Positions 8,571-17,438 of a stretch of DNA of 64,000 nucleotides are shown here, in pieces. Source of the stretch: Chloroflexota bacterium (lineage in GTDB: Bacteria > Chloroflexota > Anaerolineae > Anaerolineales > Villigracilaceae); the NCBI GenBank assembly GCA_016213105.1, contig JACRBN010000024.1, forward strand, positions 62,001-126,000. The letters are read 5' to 3'. Each line of letters starts with the position of its first letter. The stretch's first letter is position 1. The notes under the pieces are model-generated. The model was not told where the DNA came from. It made no database searches and saw nothing but the letters and a program-made list of their open reading frames with translations. Both the position numbers and the translations under genes were made by a program.

Positions 8571-9938
8571 ATGTCTGACTTGCAAAAAGCATTGGAGTAC
8601 GCTCACCAGAACAACGAGCGCTTCCTGGAAGAACTCAAGGAAATTGTTGCCATCCCCTCCATTTCCACCACCCCCGAAAACAAGGAAGACGTGGCCCGCG
8701 CCGCCGAATGGCTGGCCGCGCAGCTGCGCTCCCTTGGCATGGACAAGGTCCAGATCATGCCCACGGGCGGGCATCCCGTCGTCTACGGCGAGTGGCTCGG
8801 CGCGGGCGCGGACAAGCCCACTGTGCTGATCTACGGCCACTACGATGTCCAGCCCGTGGACCCCATCGAATTATGGACCTCGGGTCCGTTCGAGGCCGTC
8901 CAGAAGGGCGACAACCTGTACGCGCGTGGCACGTCCGACATGAAGGGTCAGGTCGTGGCTTCGCTCAAGGCGGTCGAGTCCATCGTCAGGTGCGGGAAAT
9001 TGCCCGTCAACATCAAGTGGCTGATCGAGGGTGAGGAGGAGATCGGCTCCGAGCACCTGGATGCCTTCATCGCCGCCCACCAGGAATTGCTGGCCTGTGA
9101 CTTCTGCATCAACCCGGACGCGGGCATGATCGCCGCCGACAAACCGACCATCACCTACGGGCTGCGCGGCCTGATGTATGCTGAGGTGCGCGTCTACGGT
9201 CCCGACCGCGACCTGCACTCGGGCTTGTTCGGCGGCACGGTACACAACCCCGCCCAGGCGCTGATCGAACTCATCGCGGGCATGCACGATAAGAACGGCC
9301 GCGTCACCCTGCCTGGTTTCTACGACAAGGTGCGCGCCATCAGCCCCGAGGAGCACGCGGATTTCGGCCGGCTCCCGACCGACGAGCAGTTCTTCCTCGA
9401 CCAGACCCAAGTTCCCGCGCTGTGGGGCGAACCCGACTTCCTGCCTGCCGAGCGCACGGGTGCCCGCCCGACCCTCGAAGTCAACGGCTTCCTCTCGGGT
9501 TTCACGGGCCAGGGCAGCAAGACCGTCCTGCCCGCCTGGGCCATGGCCAAGATTTCCTGCCGCCTGGTGCCCGACCAGACCCCCGAAGAGGCTTATCAGC
9601 AGCTCGTCCAGTACATGGAAGCCAATGCGCCCAAGACCATCCGCTGGGAGGTGAAAAGCTTGCACAACGCGGGCGCGGCCATCACTGACCGTAACAACGT
9701 CGGCGTGCAGGCCATGGCGAAGGCTTTCGAGACGGTCTGGGGCGTCCAGCCGCTGTTCAAGCGCGAGGGCGGCTCGATCGGCGTGGTCGTCCAACTGCAA
9801 AATCACCTCGGCGCGGAATCGGTGCTGACCGGCTTCGGCCTGCCCGAGGACAATGTCCACTCGCCGAACGAAAAGCTGCACCTGCCCACCTGGCGCAAGG
9901 GCATCGACGCATTGATCCACTTTTTTTATAACGTATAG
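8571..9938 (+). CDS. M20-family dipeptidase/peptidase
   Basis: The 455-residue protein has the M20 zinc peptidase layout. VLIYGHYDVQP is the first metal motif, ARGTSDMKGQ follows, and IEGEEEIGS carries the catalytic Glu. The lid or dimerisation domain contains DLHSGLFGGTVHNPA, and late RREGGSIG-like and GLPEDNVHSPNE segments complete the site. It resembles the carnosinase/CNDP-like M20 subgroup, cleaving small peptides in the cytoplasm. The start at 8571 is preferred over 8559 because an AATGAGG element lies 6 bases upstream. Confidence 0.92.
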   Translation: MSDLQKALEYAHQNNERFLEELKEIVAIPSISTTPENKEDVARAAEWLAAQLRSLGMDKVQIMPTGGHPVVYGEWLGAGADKPTVLIYGHYDVQPVDPIELWTSGPFEAVQKGDNLYARGTSDMKGQVVASLKAVESIVRCGKLPVNIKWLIEGEEEIGSEHLDAFIAAHQELLACDFCINPDAGMIAADKPTITYGLRGLMYAEVRVYGPDRDLHSGLFGGTVHNPAQALIELIAGMHDKNGRVTLPGFYDKVRAISPEEHADFGRLPTDEQFFLDQTQVPALWGEPDFLPAERTGARPTLEVNGFLSGFTGQGSKTVLPAWAMAKISCRLVPDQTPEEAYQQLVQYMEANAPKTIRWEVKSLHNAGAAITDRNNVGVQAMAKAFETVWGVQPLFKREGGSIGVVVQLQNHLGAESVLTGFGLPEDNVHSPNEKLHLPTWRKGIDALIHFFYNV

Positions 9939-9942
9939 TTTA

Positions 9943-9975
9943 AGACCTGACAGGTTTCCAAAACCTGTCAGGTCT
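9943..9975. repeat. Short palindromic intergenic repeat
   Basis: A perfect 15-bp inverted repeat (9943-9957 with 9961-9975) has a CCA loop and contains CCTGACAGG-type arms. No T run follows. It behaves like a REP-type element between the M20 and DUF1385 genes. Confidence 0.7.
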
Positions 9976-9995
9976 ATTCTGGAGATTGAGACTTA

Positions 9996-10937
9996 ATGGA
10001 AGATCGAATTATCACCTACGGCGGACAGGCGGTCATCGAGGGCGTGATGATGCGCGGGCAGAAGGCCTTCGCCATCGCCATGCGCGCGCCCGACGGCACG
10101 ATTGCCGTCCACGAAGAGAAGCTGGCGGCGGTGTACCGCTCGGGCATCACCAAGGTCCCCTTCCTGCGTGGCGTGATCCTGCTGTGGGATGCGCTCGGCC
10201 TGGGCATGCGCGCCCTGACCATTTCGGCCAACACCCAGACCGGCGAGGATGAAAAGCTGGAAGGTCCCGCCCTGTATGCGACTCTGGCCCTGTCCCTGTC
10301 CATCGGCGTCGGCCTGTTCTTTTTGCTGCCTGCCGCCCTGGGTGGCTGGGTGGAGCACCTGCTGACACCCGCTGCCGGCGGTGGGGGAGTCCTGCCTGTG
10401 CCTGCCCCACTCCCCGCGCTCGCGCCTGCATCCTTGTGGCTTGGCAACCTGCTCGAAGGCATCGTCCGCCTCTTGCTGTTGATCGGCTACATCTGGGCCA
10501 TCGGCTTCATGCCCGACGTGAAGCGCCTGTTCGGTTATCACGGCGCGGAGCACAAGACCATCAACGCCTTCGAAGCCGGCGCGGAACTGACCCCCGCGTC
10601 GGTGTCGAAGTTTTCCATAGAGCATCCGCGCTGCGGCACGGCCTTCATGCTGACCCTGGTGCTGTTGTCGATTTTGGTCTTCACTGCGCTGGGGCCGCTG
10701 CCCATGTTCTGGCGTCTTGCCAGCCGCGTGCTGCTCATCCCCGTGCTGGCGGGCGTGGCCGTCGAATACATCCGCTGGACCGCCAACCACCTGCGCAATC
10801 CCATCGTGCAGTGGATGATCAAGCCCAACCTGGCCATGCAGCACCTGACCACCCGCGAACCCGACCTGCAAATGCTGGAGGTGGCGATCCAGTCCTTCCA
10901 AACCATGCGCAAGGCGGAGCAGGAGGCCGCGGCGTAG
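9996..10937 (+). CDS. DUF1385 integral membrane protein (YqhQ-like)
   Basis: The 313-residue protein begins with YGGQAVIEGVMMRG, the hallmark of DUF1385. YRSGITKVPFLRGVI follows, and after that several membrane helices. The conserved FGYHGAEHKTINAFE and HPRCGTAFML motifs (His/Cys-rich) are present near residues 177-215. Function is unknown; the family is a metal-dependent-enzyme-like membrane protein often found near prfA/rpmE in other bacteria. Here it follows an M20 peptidase and is closed by a terminator. Confidence 0.92.
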   Translation: MEDRIITYGGQAVIEGVMMRGQKAFAIAMRAPDGTIAVHEEKLAAVYRSGITKVPFLRGVILLWDALGLGMRALTISANTQTGEDEKLEGPALYATLALSLSIGVGLFFLLPAALGGWVEHLLTPAAGGGGVLPVPAPLPALAPASLWLGNLLEGIVRLLLLIGYIWAIGFMPDVKRLFGYHGAEHKTINAFEAGAELTPASVSKFSIEHPRCGTAFMLTLVLLSILVFTALGPLPMFWRLASRVLLIPVLAGVAVEYIRWTANHLRNPIVQWMIKPNLAMQHLTTREPDLQMLEVAIQSFQTMRKAEQEAAA

Positions 10938-10954
10938 GGCAATCGTATTTCACG

Positions 10955-10980
10955 AGGCAGGCAATCGCCTGCCTTTTTTT
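10955..10980 (+). terminator. Terminator after the DUF1385 gene
   Basis: An 8-bp stem AGGCAGGC/GCCTGCCT with an AATC loop is followed by seven T. Confidence 0.9.
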
Positions 10981-11003
10981 ATTTCCGCCTTAACTTCGGA
11001 TTC

Positions 11004-11009
11004 TATAAT
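11004..11009 (+). promoter_or_regulatory. -10 box giving a probable leaderless transcript
   Basis: TATAAT ends 6 bases before the ATG at 11016, and there is no ribosome-binding site between them. Transcription would start at or next to the start codon. No convincing -35 is seen at 17 bases. Confidence 0.5.
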
Positions 11010-11015
11010 CATCCC

Positions 11016-11915
11016 ATGAAACCGAAGCGAAACGCATGGCGGGTCTGGTTCATTCTGCTGGCCGTGATCGGCCTCAGCCTGGGCGGATATGGCGTGTATG
11101 CCGGCGACCGCCCCGCGCCCCTCCCGCTCAAGAAAAAGATCTTCGAAGGCGTGACCTATCGCCGCATGGTGCGATTGTCCCCGCGCCTGGTCATCATCCA
11201 CGTGCTGACCGTGGATACGCGCGCGAAGGGCCTGTACCTGTTCGTCACCCCGCGCGACAACGCCGAAGGCGACCCGCTCGACGCGCGCACCACCTCGCAG
11301 TTTTTGCAGGAGTACGACCTGCAGGTTGCCATCAACGGGGACGGCTTTACCCCGTGGTGGTCGCACACGCCCCTGGACTATTATCCGCACACGGGCGACC
11401 CCGTCACCCCGAACGGGTATTCCGCCTCGGGCGGGATCATCTACGCGCGCGGACTGGAAGACGATTCCCCCGAGCCGACCCTGTTCATCAGCCGCCGCAA
11501 TGCGCTCACCTTCAACAGGATGCCCGGGCGGGTCTATCACGCCATTTCGGGCGACCGCATGTTGGTGCAGGGCGGCCAACCCGTGGCGGACCTGGATAAC
11601 CTCATCCCCCATCCGCGCACGGCCATCGGCGCGAGTGCCAACGGACGCTGGCTGTACCTGGTGGTGGTGGACGGACGTCAGCCCTTCTACAGCGGCGGCA
11701 TGACCTTTGCCGAGCTGGCTGACCTGCTGGCTGACTTGGGCGCGGCCAACGCCATGAGCCTGGACGGCGGCGGCTCGTCCACGCTGGTGATCGAAGGCCC
11801 CGACGGCCTGCCGCAGCTCCTCAATTCTCCCATCGACCAGTACATTCCGGGTCATGAGCGGCCCGTTGCCAATCACTTCGGCATCTACCTGAAAAGCGCC
11901 CACCCGGACGATTGA
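11016..11915 (+). CDS. Phosphodiester glycosidase (NAGPA/DUF2233) family protein
   Basis: The 299-residue protein has an N-terminal membrane anchor or signal segment (residues 9-27). The NAGPA-like domain contains VAINGDGF, the NGYSASGG segment, HPRTAIGAS, VVVDGRQP and SLDGGGSSTLVIEG. Relatives hydrolyse N-acetylglucosamine phosphodiesters or act on cell-wall glycans. It probably works outside the membrane. The same domain forms the C-terminus of the protein at 14612, with aligned motifs, so the two are local paralogues. It appears to be translated from a leaderless mRNA. Confidence 0.85.
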   Translation: MKPKRNAWRVWFILLAVIGLSLGGYGVYAGDRPAPLPLKKKIFEGVTYRRMVRLSPRLVIIHVLTVDTRAKGLYLFVTPRDNAEGDPLDARTTSQFLQEYDLQVAINGDGFTPWWSHTPLDYYPHTGDPVTPNGYSASGGIIYARGLEDDSPEPTLFISRRNALTFNRMPGRVYHAISGDRMLVQGGQPVADLDNLIPHPRTAIGASANGRWLYLVVVDGRQPFYSGGMTFAELADLLADLGAANAMSLDGGGSSTLVIEGPDGLPQLLNSPIDQYIPGHERPVANHFGIYLKSAHPDD

Positions 11916-12035
11916 ATCCGCTTCGCGCGGGCGGCTGACGCCGAAGTACCACCCGTCATCCCTTGACCTGACACACGGCGGGGTGGTAAATTTCATGACA
12001 CCCACGGGGTGGTCACAGCCAAGCACCCAGGGAGT

Positions 12036-12609
12036 ATGATGATCAAAAAAAATTTCTGCCTATGTTTACTCCTGTTTCTTATGTCGGCTTGCGCCAATGA
12101 GAAGGAAAGCCGTCCACCAGCCAATCTTACGTCGCCTGCTGAAACGGGTCATCAGTTGATTGAACCTGCGCCATCAAACGATCAGGATGAGTTCAACAAA
12201 GAAACGAATTTCCAGAAAACATACAATCTCGAAAATCCGAACTCCATGATTGCATTCGAATCCCCTTATAAAGATTATGACACAGGAGATTGTATCCTCC
12301 TGAAAATGGAGAACCTCTCTGACAGCAGGATCGCACTTCCTGCGGAATTTGGCCTAAAAATGGTAGTGTTTGCCAATGGCGTCTGGGCAGAGGTGGGTAA
12401 CACGGCAAAATATATTTTTCCATCGGGAACGACGGGACAGGTGAGTATTCCTCCACGAGGAACAGATATTCCTGCCGTGATATTCATTCCTGCGTGTCCT
12501 GACCTGTCGAAGCAGACAGCCCCTATTGAGCTTTCGCATCCTTGTTGTGGGACAAGATGATCAAGAGAGGCAGGCCAGCGCTTACATCGATGCCGTACTT
12601 GATGATTGA
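12036..12609 (+). pseudogene. Lipoprotein gene with a frameshift near its 3' end
   Basis: The open frame from ATG 12036 (second ATG at 12039, nearer to ideal spacing from AGGGAG) stops at 12560 after IELSHPCCGTR. Its start is a lipoprotein signal (CLCLLLFLMSAC, Cys near residue 20). If one T of the TTT at 12532-12534 is removed, the reading continues IELRILVVGQDDQERQ to a stop at 12607-12609. The second version gives a beta-strand-like ending, as expected for an Ig-like surface domain. Either a real single-base insertion or a sequencing error is possible. Function unknown. Base composition is lower in GC than the neighbours. Confidence 0.6.
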
Positions 12610-12922
12610 TACGGGTAGAAAGATGGTGAATTTGTTACTCTTCCCCCAAAGTGCGCCACCGATTTTCGACAATATTGCACCACATGACCCTGCCCACGCG
12701 TAACGCCTGTACGGGACAGGTTTCCCATATCAGCGATGATGCCACGGATTTGGCCTGATGTTTTATCGCACGGCATCCCGAGCCGTTCTTTGGCTAGTGG
12801 GCCTGTTATGCTGGCTGCGAAGCGTCCCCGAAATGGGGTAGAGGGGGATATGATCCTTCGCTGGGACGCATGGCCCAGCTTGCCTGTGCGACATGCCCAA
12901 CTTATGCACTGAGGTAATTCGA
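12610..12922. other. Intergenic stretch with one copy of a direct repeat
   Basis: No convincing gene is seen. The stretch holds the first copy (about 12647-12718) of a ~70-base direct repeat. The second copy is at 14296-14365, on the other side of the propeller lipoprotein gene. Confidence 0.6.
12647..12718 (+). repeat. Direct repeat, copy 1
   Basis: It shares CAAAGTGCGC at its left end and the near-identical core TGACCCTGCCCACGCGTAAC followed by CCT-TACGGGACA with copy 2 at 14296-14365. The middle is diverged. Confidence 0.7.
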
Positions 12923-14266
12923 ATGAAACAAAAGAACCTGATTTTGCTTGTATGTGTCTCATTGATCGCTTGCGCCAGAATGGACGGTTTTGCCAATCTG
13001 ACGCCTGCTCCTATTGCGGCTGAAAGTCCAAGCGCCACGGCAATTCCTGTTTCAGCGACATTTGCAGGTTCAACTGCCACGCCTCTTACACTACACTTGC
13101 CTGCTACGAAAACGCCAATCCCTACGAGAGTTATTGACTATCCCAATCTTATTCCCATATCCGATGGCAAGGGAGGCTGTATTCCCCCATTGGTGGTTGC
13201 TGATTACCCGGGTTATGGAGAGGATCTCTCAACTCCCCAACCCGTAACACAAGCATTTCCGTCTGGCTGGGATAAGGTTTCGACGATTCCCGAAAAATTC
13301 CAGGGAAAATATGACATGCGGCTTATCCTGGCGCGCCCACAAAACGGCTATGATGAGTTCTGGATCGGCGTTTCCACTAATCCTGATAATGCTGAAAACA
13401 GTAACTATTTTATCTACCGCACCGACACAAAGGATTGGGCGCAAGCGCCGCAGCCTCCGAGCGGTAGCCTTTTCCTGGACGATCATTATGATCTGTGGGC
13501 GAAAGCAGTCTCCAAGGATAGGGTCACTTCCATCCTCTACCGGTTGGATGAAACCACTAATTTGTTTACCCCGGTTAAGGATAATGCGAACGTATTAAGC
13601 GATGGGGAGATTACGTCAAACATAAAGATCGATGGAGGTGGTCGTTTTTGGTTCATATTTAAAGATCTGTGGGAAAAGCAAGCCCTGTATAGCTTCGATC
13701 CAAAAACGCTTGAAGCAAAGCCGCGATTATCAGGGGACTTCGACAAATATATAGAGATGGATGAAACCAATGGCATGTATATACAGCAGTATGTATCTAA
13801 CCAGCAGTATGACTCCACCCAGCGGTGGGGATGGAAATTGATGCGATACGATCCAAATAATGGTTTGACAGAATCCGTGAATATTCCTTTCACGAGTGAT
13901 AGTTTTGGCGACATCTCCAGTATGTATTTGGATCACGAAGAACGTCTTTGGCTTAGCGACCTCGTGTGGTATCGCGCTGGTTCGTACGGGCTGGGTGGGG
14001 TTCCCCATATTGTTGTCCGTTCCCCCATTTTCATCGATTATATCGGCTTTCTTGGATATTATAGCTGGTTGAGACCCAAGGTTTTGTTCCAAAGCATTGA
14101 TGGCAGGCTATGGTATCAATCCTCCCGAGGAAATGCCTGGTTCGATCGAACTACGGGAGAGTGGTGTTTATTTACACCGCATAAATCGAACATTGTGGAA
14201 GATTCCCATCATAATCTGTGGATGCTGATTGGAAATGACATCTTCACACTTTCTTTGACCCAATAA
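12923..14266 (+). CDS. Lipoprotein with two-component-regulator-type propeller repeats
   Basis: The ~447-residue protein starts with a lipoprotein signal (ILLVCVSLIACAR; lipobox L-I-A-C). After a Thr/Pro-rich spacer it has repeats of the form D-x-x-x-x-L-W: DDHYDLWAKAV, DGGGRFWFIFKDL, DHEERLWLSDL, DGRLWYQSS, DSHHNLWMLIG. These resemble Reg_prop beta-propeller blades used as extracellular sensors. No kinase domain follows, so it is a free surface protein of unknown ligand. GAGG precedes the ATG at 12923. Codon use is more AT-rich than flanking genes and the gene is bracketed by direct repeats, which suggests acquisition or duplication. Confidence 0.7.
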   Translation: MKQKNLILLVCVSLIACARMDGFANLTPAPIAAESPSATAIPVSATFAGSTATPLTLHLPATKTPIPTRVIDYPNLIPISDGKGGCIPPLVVADYPGYGEDLSTPQPVTQAFPSGWDKVSTIPEKFQGKYDMRLILARPQNGYDEFWIGVSTNPDNAENSNYFIYRTDTKDWAQAPQPPSGSLFLDDHYDLWAKAVSKDRVTSILYRLDETTNLFTPVKDNANVLSDGEITSNIKIDGGGRFWFIFKDLWEKQALYSFDPKTLEAKPRLSGDFDKYIEMDETNGMYIQQYVSNQQYDSTQRWGWKLMRYDPNNGLTESVNIPFTSDSFGDISSMYLDHEERLWLSDLVWYRAGSYGLGGVPHIVVRSPIFIDYIGFLGYYSWLRPKVLFQSIDGRLWYQSSRGNAWFDRTTGEWCLFTPHKSNIVEDSHHNLWMLIGNDIFTLSLTQ

Positions 14267-14295
14267 TATTTTCAGGACTTATTGCAACCTTTGCT

Positions 14296-14365
14296 CAAAG
14301 TGCGCACCAATATCCATCAACTCTGCCCACCTGACCCTGCCCACGCGTAACACCTTTACGGGACA
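14296..14365 (+). repeat. Direct repeat, copy 2
   Basis: Partner of 12647-12718; see that entry. The TGACCCTGCCCACGCGTAAC core is identical in both copies. Confidence 0.7.
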
Positions 14366-14539
14366 TCCTCACTTGGACAAGCCGACCTGAAGCAAAAAAG
14401 GTTTACCACGGAGTACACAGAGTCCACAGAGAATTAAAGAGGGGCCTCCGTGATCTCCGTGTCCTCCGTGGTGAAAAAAGAATTCAAACAACAGTCTCTC
14501 AGATCGAAACCAGGGATTGAAAATCGCCCACACACACGA

Positions 14540-14568
14540 TTGAATCCACGCGCTTTCATTGGTAGAAT
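14540..14568 (+). promoter_or_regulatory. Promoter of the lysozyme-glycosidase fusion gene
   Basis: TTGAAT at 14540-14545 and TAGAAT at 14563-14568 are separated by 17 bases. A ribosome-binding site AAAGGAG follows. Confidence 0.6.
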
Positions 14569-14611
14569 GAAACCAACCGACCGGCGACAATAGACAGAAA
14601 AGGAGTGCTTC

Positions 14612-16528
14612 ATGAGTTACATCATTGGCCCTGACGTCAGTTTCTACCAGGATGAACCCAGCACGCCGCAGGGGATCGATTTCGTCAAGATGAAGGAGTC
14701 CGCGGAGTTCGTCATCATCCGCGCGGGTCAGAACCTGTGGGTCGATTCCGATTTCAAGTACAACTGGCAGCAGGCCAAACTGGCGGGACTGCCGCGCGGC
14801 TCCTACTGGTTCTACGACAGCCGCGCGGCGCCCAAGGCGCAGGCCGAGTTATGGGCCCAGCAATTCGAAGGGGACTTTGGGGAACTGCCCCTGTGCGCCG
14901 ATTTCGAAGACTCGTACAACGGGCCGTACAAGGGCTGGCGCAAGTGGTACGATTTTCTCGAACACCTCAAGACCCTCATCCCCGCTGGCAAGGAAATCTT
15001 CATCTACACGGCCTACTACTACTGGCGGGATAATGCGCCGGCGGCAGGCACCGCCAACCTCGAATACTTCCACCAGTATCCGCTCTGGATCGCCAATTAC
15101 AACACGACCACCCCGCTCGTGCCCAAACCCTGGGGCGCGGACGAGTGGACCTTCTGGCAGTACACCGACAACGGGGATGGATTGCTGTATGGCGTCGAAA
15201 GCCTGAACATCGATTTGAACCATTTCCACGGCGACAAGCAGGCCTTCATCGACCGCTTCGACATTTCCACACAGCCGCCTCCGCCGCCGCCCCCACCCCC
15301 GCCGCCTCCCCCGCCCGGCAAGGAATATCGCGTTACGGCCACCTCGCTGCGCGTCCGCACGGGGCCTGGCCTGAACTACGACATCCTCGGCATGTTGTAC
15401 AAGGATGAGATCGTCGAGGAGATCAGCGCCGTCCCAGACCAAAGCTGGCGTGAGATCATCCGCAGGTCCGACAGCCTGCGCGGCTGGAGTTCCGCCGAAT
15501 ACCTCGAACCCGTGGATGAGGAACCCCCGCCTCCTCCTCCGCCCCCGCCGCCTCCACCCGACGTGACCTTCTGGTACCGCGTCCCAGACACGACCCTGGC
15601 CGTGCGGGAAAGCGCCAGCGCCTCGGCCAACCTGCTCGGATACCTGGTCAGGGACGACGTAATCTCGTGCGTCAGCGACCCCGAGGAGGGTGACTGGGTG
15701 CAGCTCCGCCGCGTGGACGGGTTCACAGGCTGGAGCCTGAAGCGCACCCTCGTCCCGTTGGGTGCGGACCAGCCGACCTCCATCCGCCAGCGCATCTTCA
15801 ACAACACCGTCTACTTCCGCAAGGTGGTGACCGAGCCGCGCCTGAACGTCATCCACGTCCTATCCGTCGACCTGCGTTCGAGCATCCTGAGCTGCCTCGT
15901 CACCCCGTCCGACCACCCGAACGGCGACTTGTGCACACGCACCACATCGAGTTTCCTGGCAGAGTTCGGCGCCCAGATTGCCATCAACGGCGACGGTTTT
16001 GGCTATATCCTGGAAGGCAGCGGCTGTCCCGATGGCAGGGACCGCGTTAGGGTCAATGGCTTTGCCGCCTCGCGCGGAAAGGTCTACTCGAACGGGCGCG
16101 GCCCGACCGTCTACATCAACCGCAACAAGGTTATCCGCATCGACAAGCTGCAGGGCAAACCCTTCAACGCGGTCTCGGGGGATCGCATCATCGTCGTGAA
16201 GGGTAAACAGGCGCCCAACCTGGCGGACAACATCCCCAATCCGCGCACGGCGCTGGGCCTGTCCAAGAACGGCAAGGGCCTGACCCTGATGGTCGTGGAC
16301 GGCCGCCAGCCGCAGTACAGTGAAGGCGTGACCTTCCCCGAACTGGCCCAGTTAATGATTTCGCATGGCGCGTACGATGCCATCAACATGGATGGCGGGG
16401 GCTCCTCCGCGCTGGTCATCGAAGGCAGAGACGGCAACCCCGTCGTGTTGAACTCGCCCATCGACCAGAACGTCCCAGGCACCGAAAGGGCCGTCGCCAA
16501 CCACCTGGGCATCTTCATCCAGAAGTAA
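14612..16528 (+). CDS. GH25-like lysozyme, two SH3 domains and phosphodiester glycosidase in one protein
   Basis: The 638-residue protein has four parts. Residues ~1-205 are a GH25-type muramidase fold (GPDVSFYQD, FVIIRAGQ, GSYWFYDSR, the acidic CADFED, WTFWQYTDNG). A Pro-only linker leads to an SH3 domain (~235-295, RVRTGPGLNYDILG). A second Pro linker precedes a second SH3-like domain (~315-375, LAVRESASASANLLG). Residues ~385-638 are a NAGPA/DUF2233 glycosidase domain (IAINGDGF, NPRTALGLSKNG, VVDGRQP, NMDGGGSSALVIEG). It would be expected to work on peptidoglycan or surface glycans, yet no signal peptide is present. AAAGGAG precedes the ATG. Confidence 0.85.
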   Translation: MSYIIGPDVSFYQDEPSTPQGIDFVKMKESAEFVIIRAGQNLWVDSDFKYNWQQAKLAGLPRGSYWFYDSRAAPKAQAELWAQQFEGDFGELPLCADFEDSYNGPYKGWRKWYDFLEHLKTLIPAGKEIFIYTAYYYWRDNAPAAGTANLEYFHQYPLWIANYNTTTPLVPKPWGADEWTFWQYTDNGDGLLYGVESLNIDLNHFHGDKQAFIDRFDISTQPPPPPPPPPPPPPPGKEYRVTATSLRVRTGPGLNYDILGMLYKDEIVEEISAVPDQSWREIIRRSDSLRGWSSAEYLEPVDEEPPPPPPPPPPPPDVTFWYRVPDTTLAVRESASASANLLGYLVRDDVISCVSDPEEGDWVQLRRVDGFTGWSLKRTLVPLGADQPTSIRQRIFNNTVYFRKVVTEPRLNVIHVLSVDLRSSILSCLVTPSDHPNGDLCTRTTSSFLAEFGAQIAINGDGFGYILEGSGCPDGRDRVRVNGFAASRGKVYSNGRGPTVYINRNKVIRIDKLQGKPFNAVSGDRIIVVKGKQAPNLADNIPNPRTALGLSKNGKGLTLMVVDGRQPQYSEGVTFPELAQLMISHGAYDAINMDGGGSSALVIEGRDGNPVVLNSPIDQNVPGTERAVANHLGIFIQK

Positions 16529-16556
16529 CTTGTATAAGAAGTCTATCTAAAAAAAA

Positions 16557-16597
16557 CTCCCCCCATGCCGCCCAGTTCCTTGGGTGGCATGGGGGGA
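16557..16597. terminator. Bidirectional terminator
   Basis: An 18-bp stem (16557-16574 with 16580-16597, one G-T pair, loop GTTCC) lies between two convergent genes and is preceded by an A run that becomes a T run on the minus strand. Confidence 0.8.
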
Positions 16598-16613
16598 GCC
16601 ATATTTCCCTGCT

Positions 16614-17429
16614 TTAGAACGCGATCTCGCCGATTTGCTCGAAGTTCACGTCGAACAATTCTTCGGCTTCCATCTCGGCTTCGGCGTCGCCTGCATCGCC
16701 CGCACGCACGCCGCGGTCGCAGTAGCCGCGATAGGGGCAGTAGCCGCAGCGCTGGCGCTCCTCCGTCAGCGGGAAGGAGGCCGTCGTGGCGATTTCCCCC
16801 GCCAGCTTGACCAGCGCATCCCAGTCGCGTTGGAATTGTCCCGCATTGTAGGGGAGGATGGCCGGCTCGGCGGGGAATTCCGCGAACCAGTAGGTCATCG
16901 AGATCTGCTCTGGACCGAAGGGCTGGCCGCCGTTTAAATGGCTTCCCGCCTTCCCCAGCAGCGCGCGATAGACGCGGGTCTGCCAGCGCGGCGCGAGCCA
17001 CTCGTTCTTTGGACGCTTGCGATAGGTCTTCCAATCGTAGATCAGCGCCCGCCCTGCCTTGACCGCGATCAAATCGTATTTGGCCACCAGGCGGAAGGCT
17101 CCCAGCGGCGCGGACAGCGTCACCTCTGGGTATGTCGTGTAACCATCCAGGGGGAGATCCGCCTGCAGATAGTTTTCCCACCAGCGGGAGAGGTTCGCGC
17201 TGGTGGCCAGCCTGCCCACCTGTTCCGCGGGGATGCCGATCAAATGCTGCTGCACCAGGCGGTGGAAGGTCTCGCCCTCCTGCTGGTGTTTTTCGTTTTC
17301 CAATGCAGGCTCCGACTCGACGGCGGGATACTGCAACTGCTCCAGGTAGCGCAGTTGGAAGCGCCGCGGACAGTCCGCATAATCCTGCAGGGACGACTGG
17401 CTGAGCGTGCGAAGTTGTAAGGTTGGCAT
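16614..17429 (-). CDS. PD-(D/E)XK nuclease family protein (RecB/Cas4-like)
   Basis: The 271-residue protein begins SQSSLQDYADCPRRFQLRYL, the entry helix of RecB-family exonucleases, with one Cys. The metal site is KYDLIAVKAGRALIYDWKTYRKR, where D...DWK is the PD-(D/E)XK core. A Cys cluster CGYCPYRGYC near residue 235, with the early Cys, is the pattern of a 4Fe-4S nuclease domain as in AddB and Cas4. It is a stand-alone domain; no helicase or CRISPR gene is adjacent. It likely processes DNA ends. No clear ribosome-binding site is seen before the ATG. Confidence 0.82.
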   Translation of the reverse strand: MPTLQLRTLSQSSLQDYADCPRRFQLRYLEQLQYPAVESEPALENEKHQQEGETFHRLVQQHLIGIPAEQVGRLATSANLSRWWENYLQADLPLDGYTTYPEVTLSAPLGAFRLVAKYDLIAVKAGRALIYDWKTYRKRPKNEWLAPRWQTRVYRALLGKAGSHLNGGQPFGPEQISMTYWFAEFPAEPAILPYNAGQFQRDWDALVKLAGEIATTASFPLTEERQRCGYCPYRGYCDRGVRAGDAGDAEAEMEAEELFDVNFEQIGEIAF

Positions 17430-17438
17430 GGGTCTATT

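Larger units (their letters stand above)
14267..14611. other. Intergenic stretch with repeats and a promoter
   Basis: This stretch holds direct-repeat copy 2 (14296-14365), then a palindromic block at about 14398-14475. In that block ACCACGGAG and CACAGAG words on the left face CTCCGTG words on the right, ending CCTCCGTGG. The promoter of the next gene follows at 14540-14568. No gene is seen. Confidence 0.7.

Noticed and set aside
15280-15320. Pro-codon runs as possible tandem-repeat locus
   Set aside because: They encode the expected Pro linkers between domains.
16614-17429. Cas4
   Set aside because: The nuclease fold and Cys cluster fit Cas4-like and RecB-like enzymes, but no CRISPR or cas gene is nearby.
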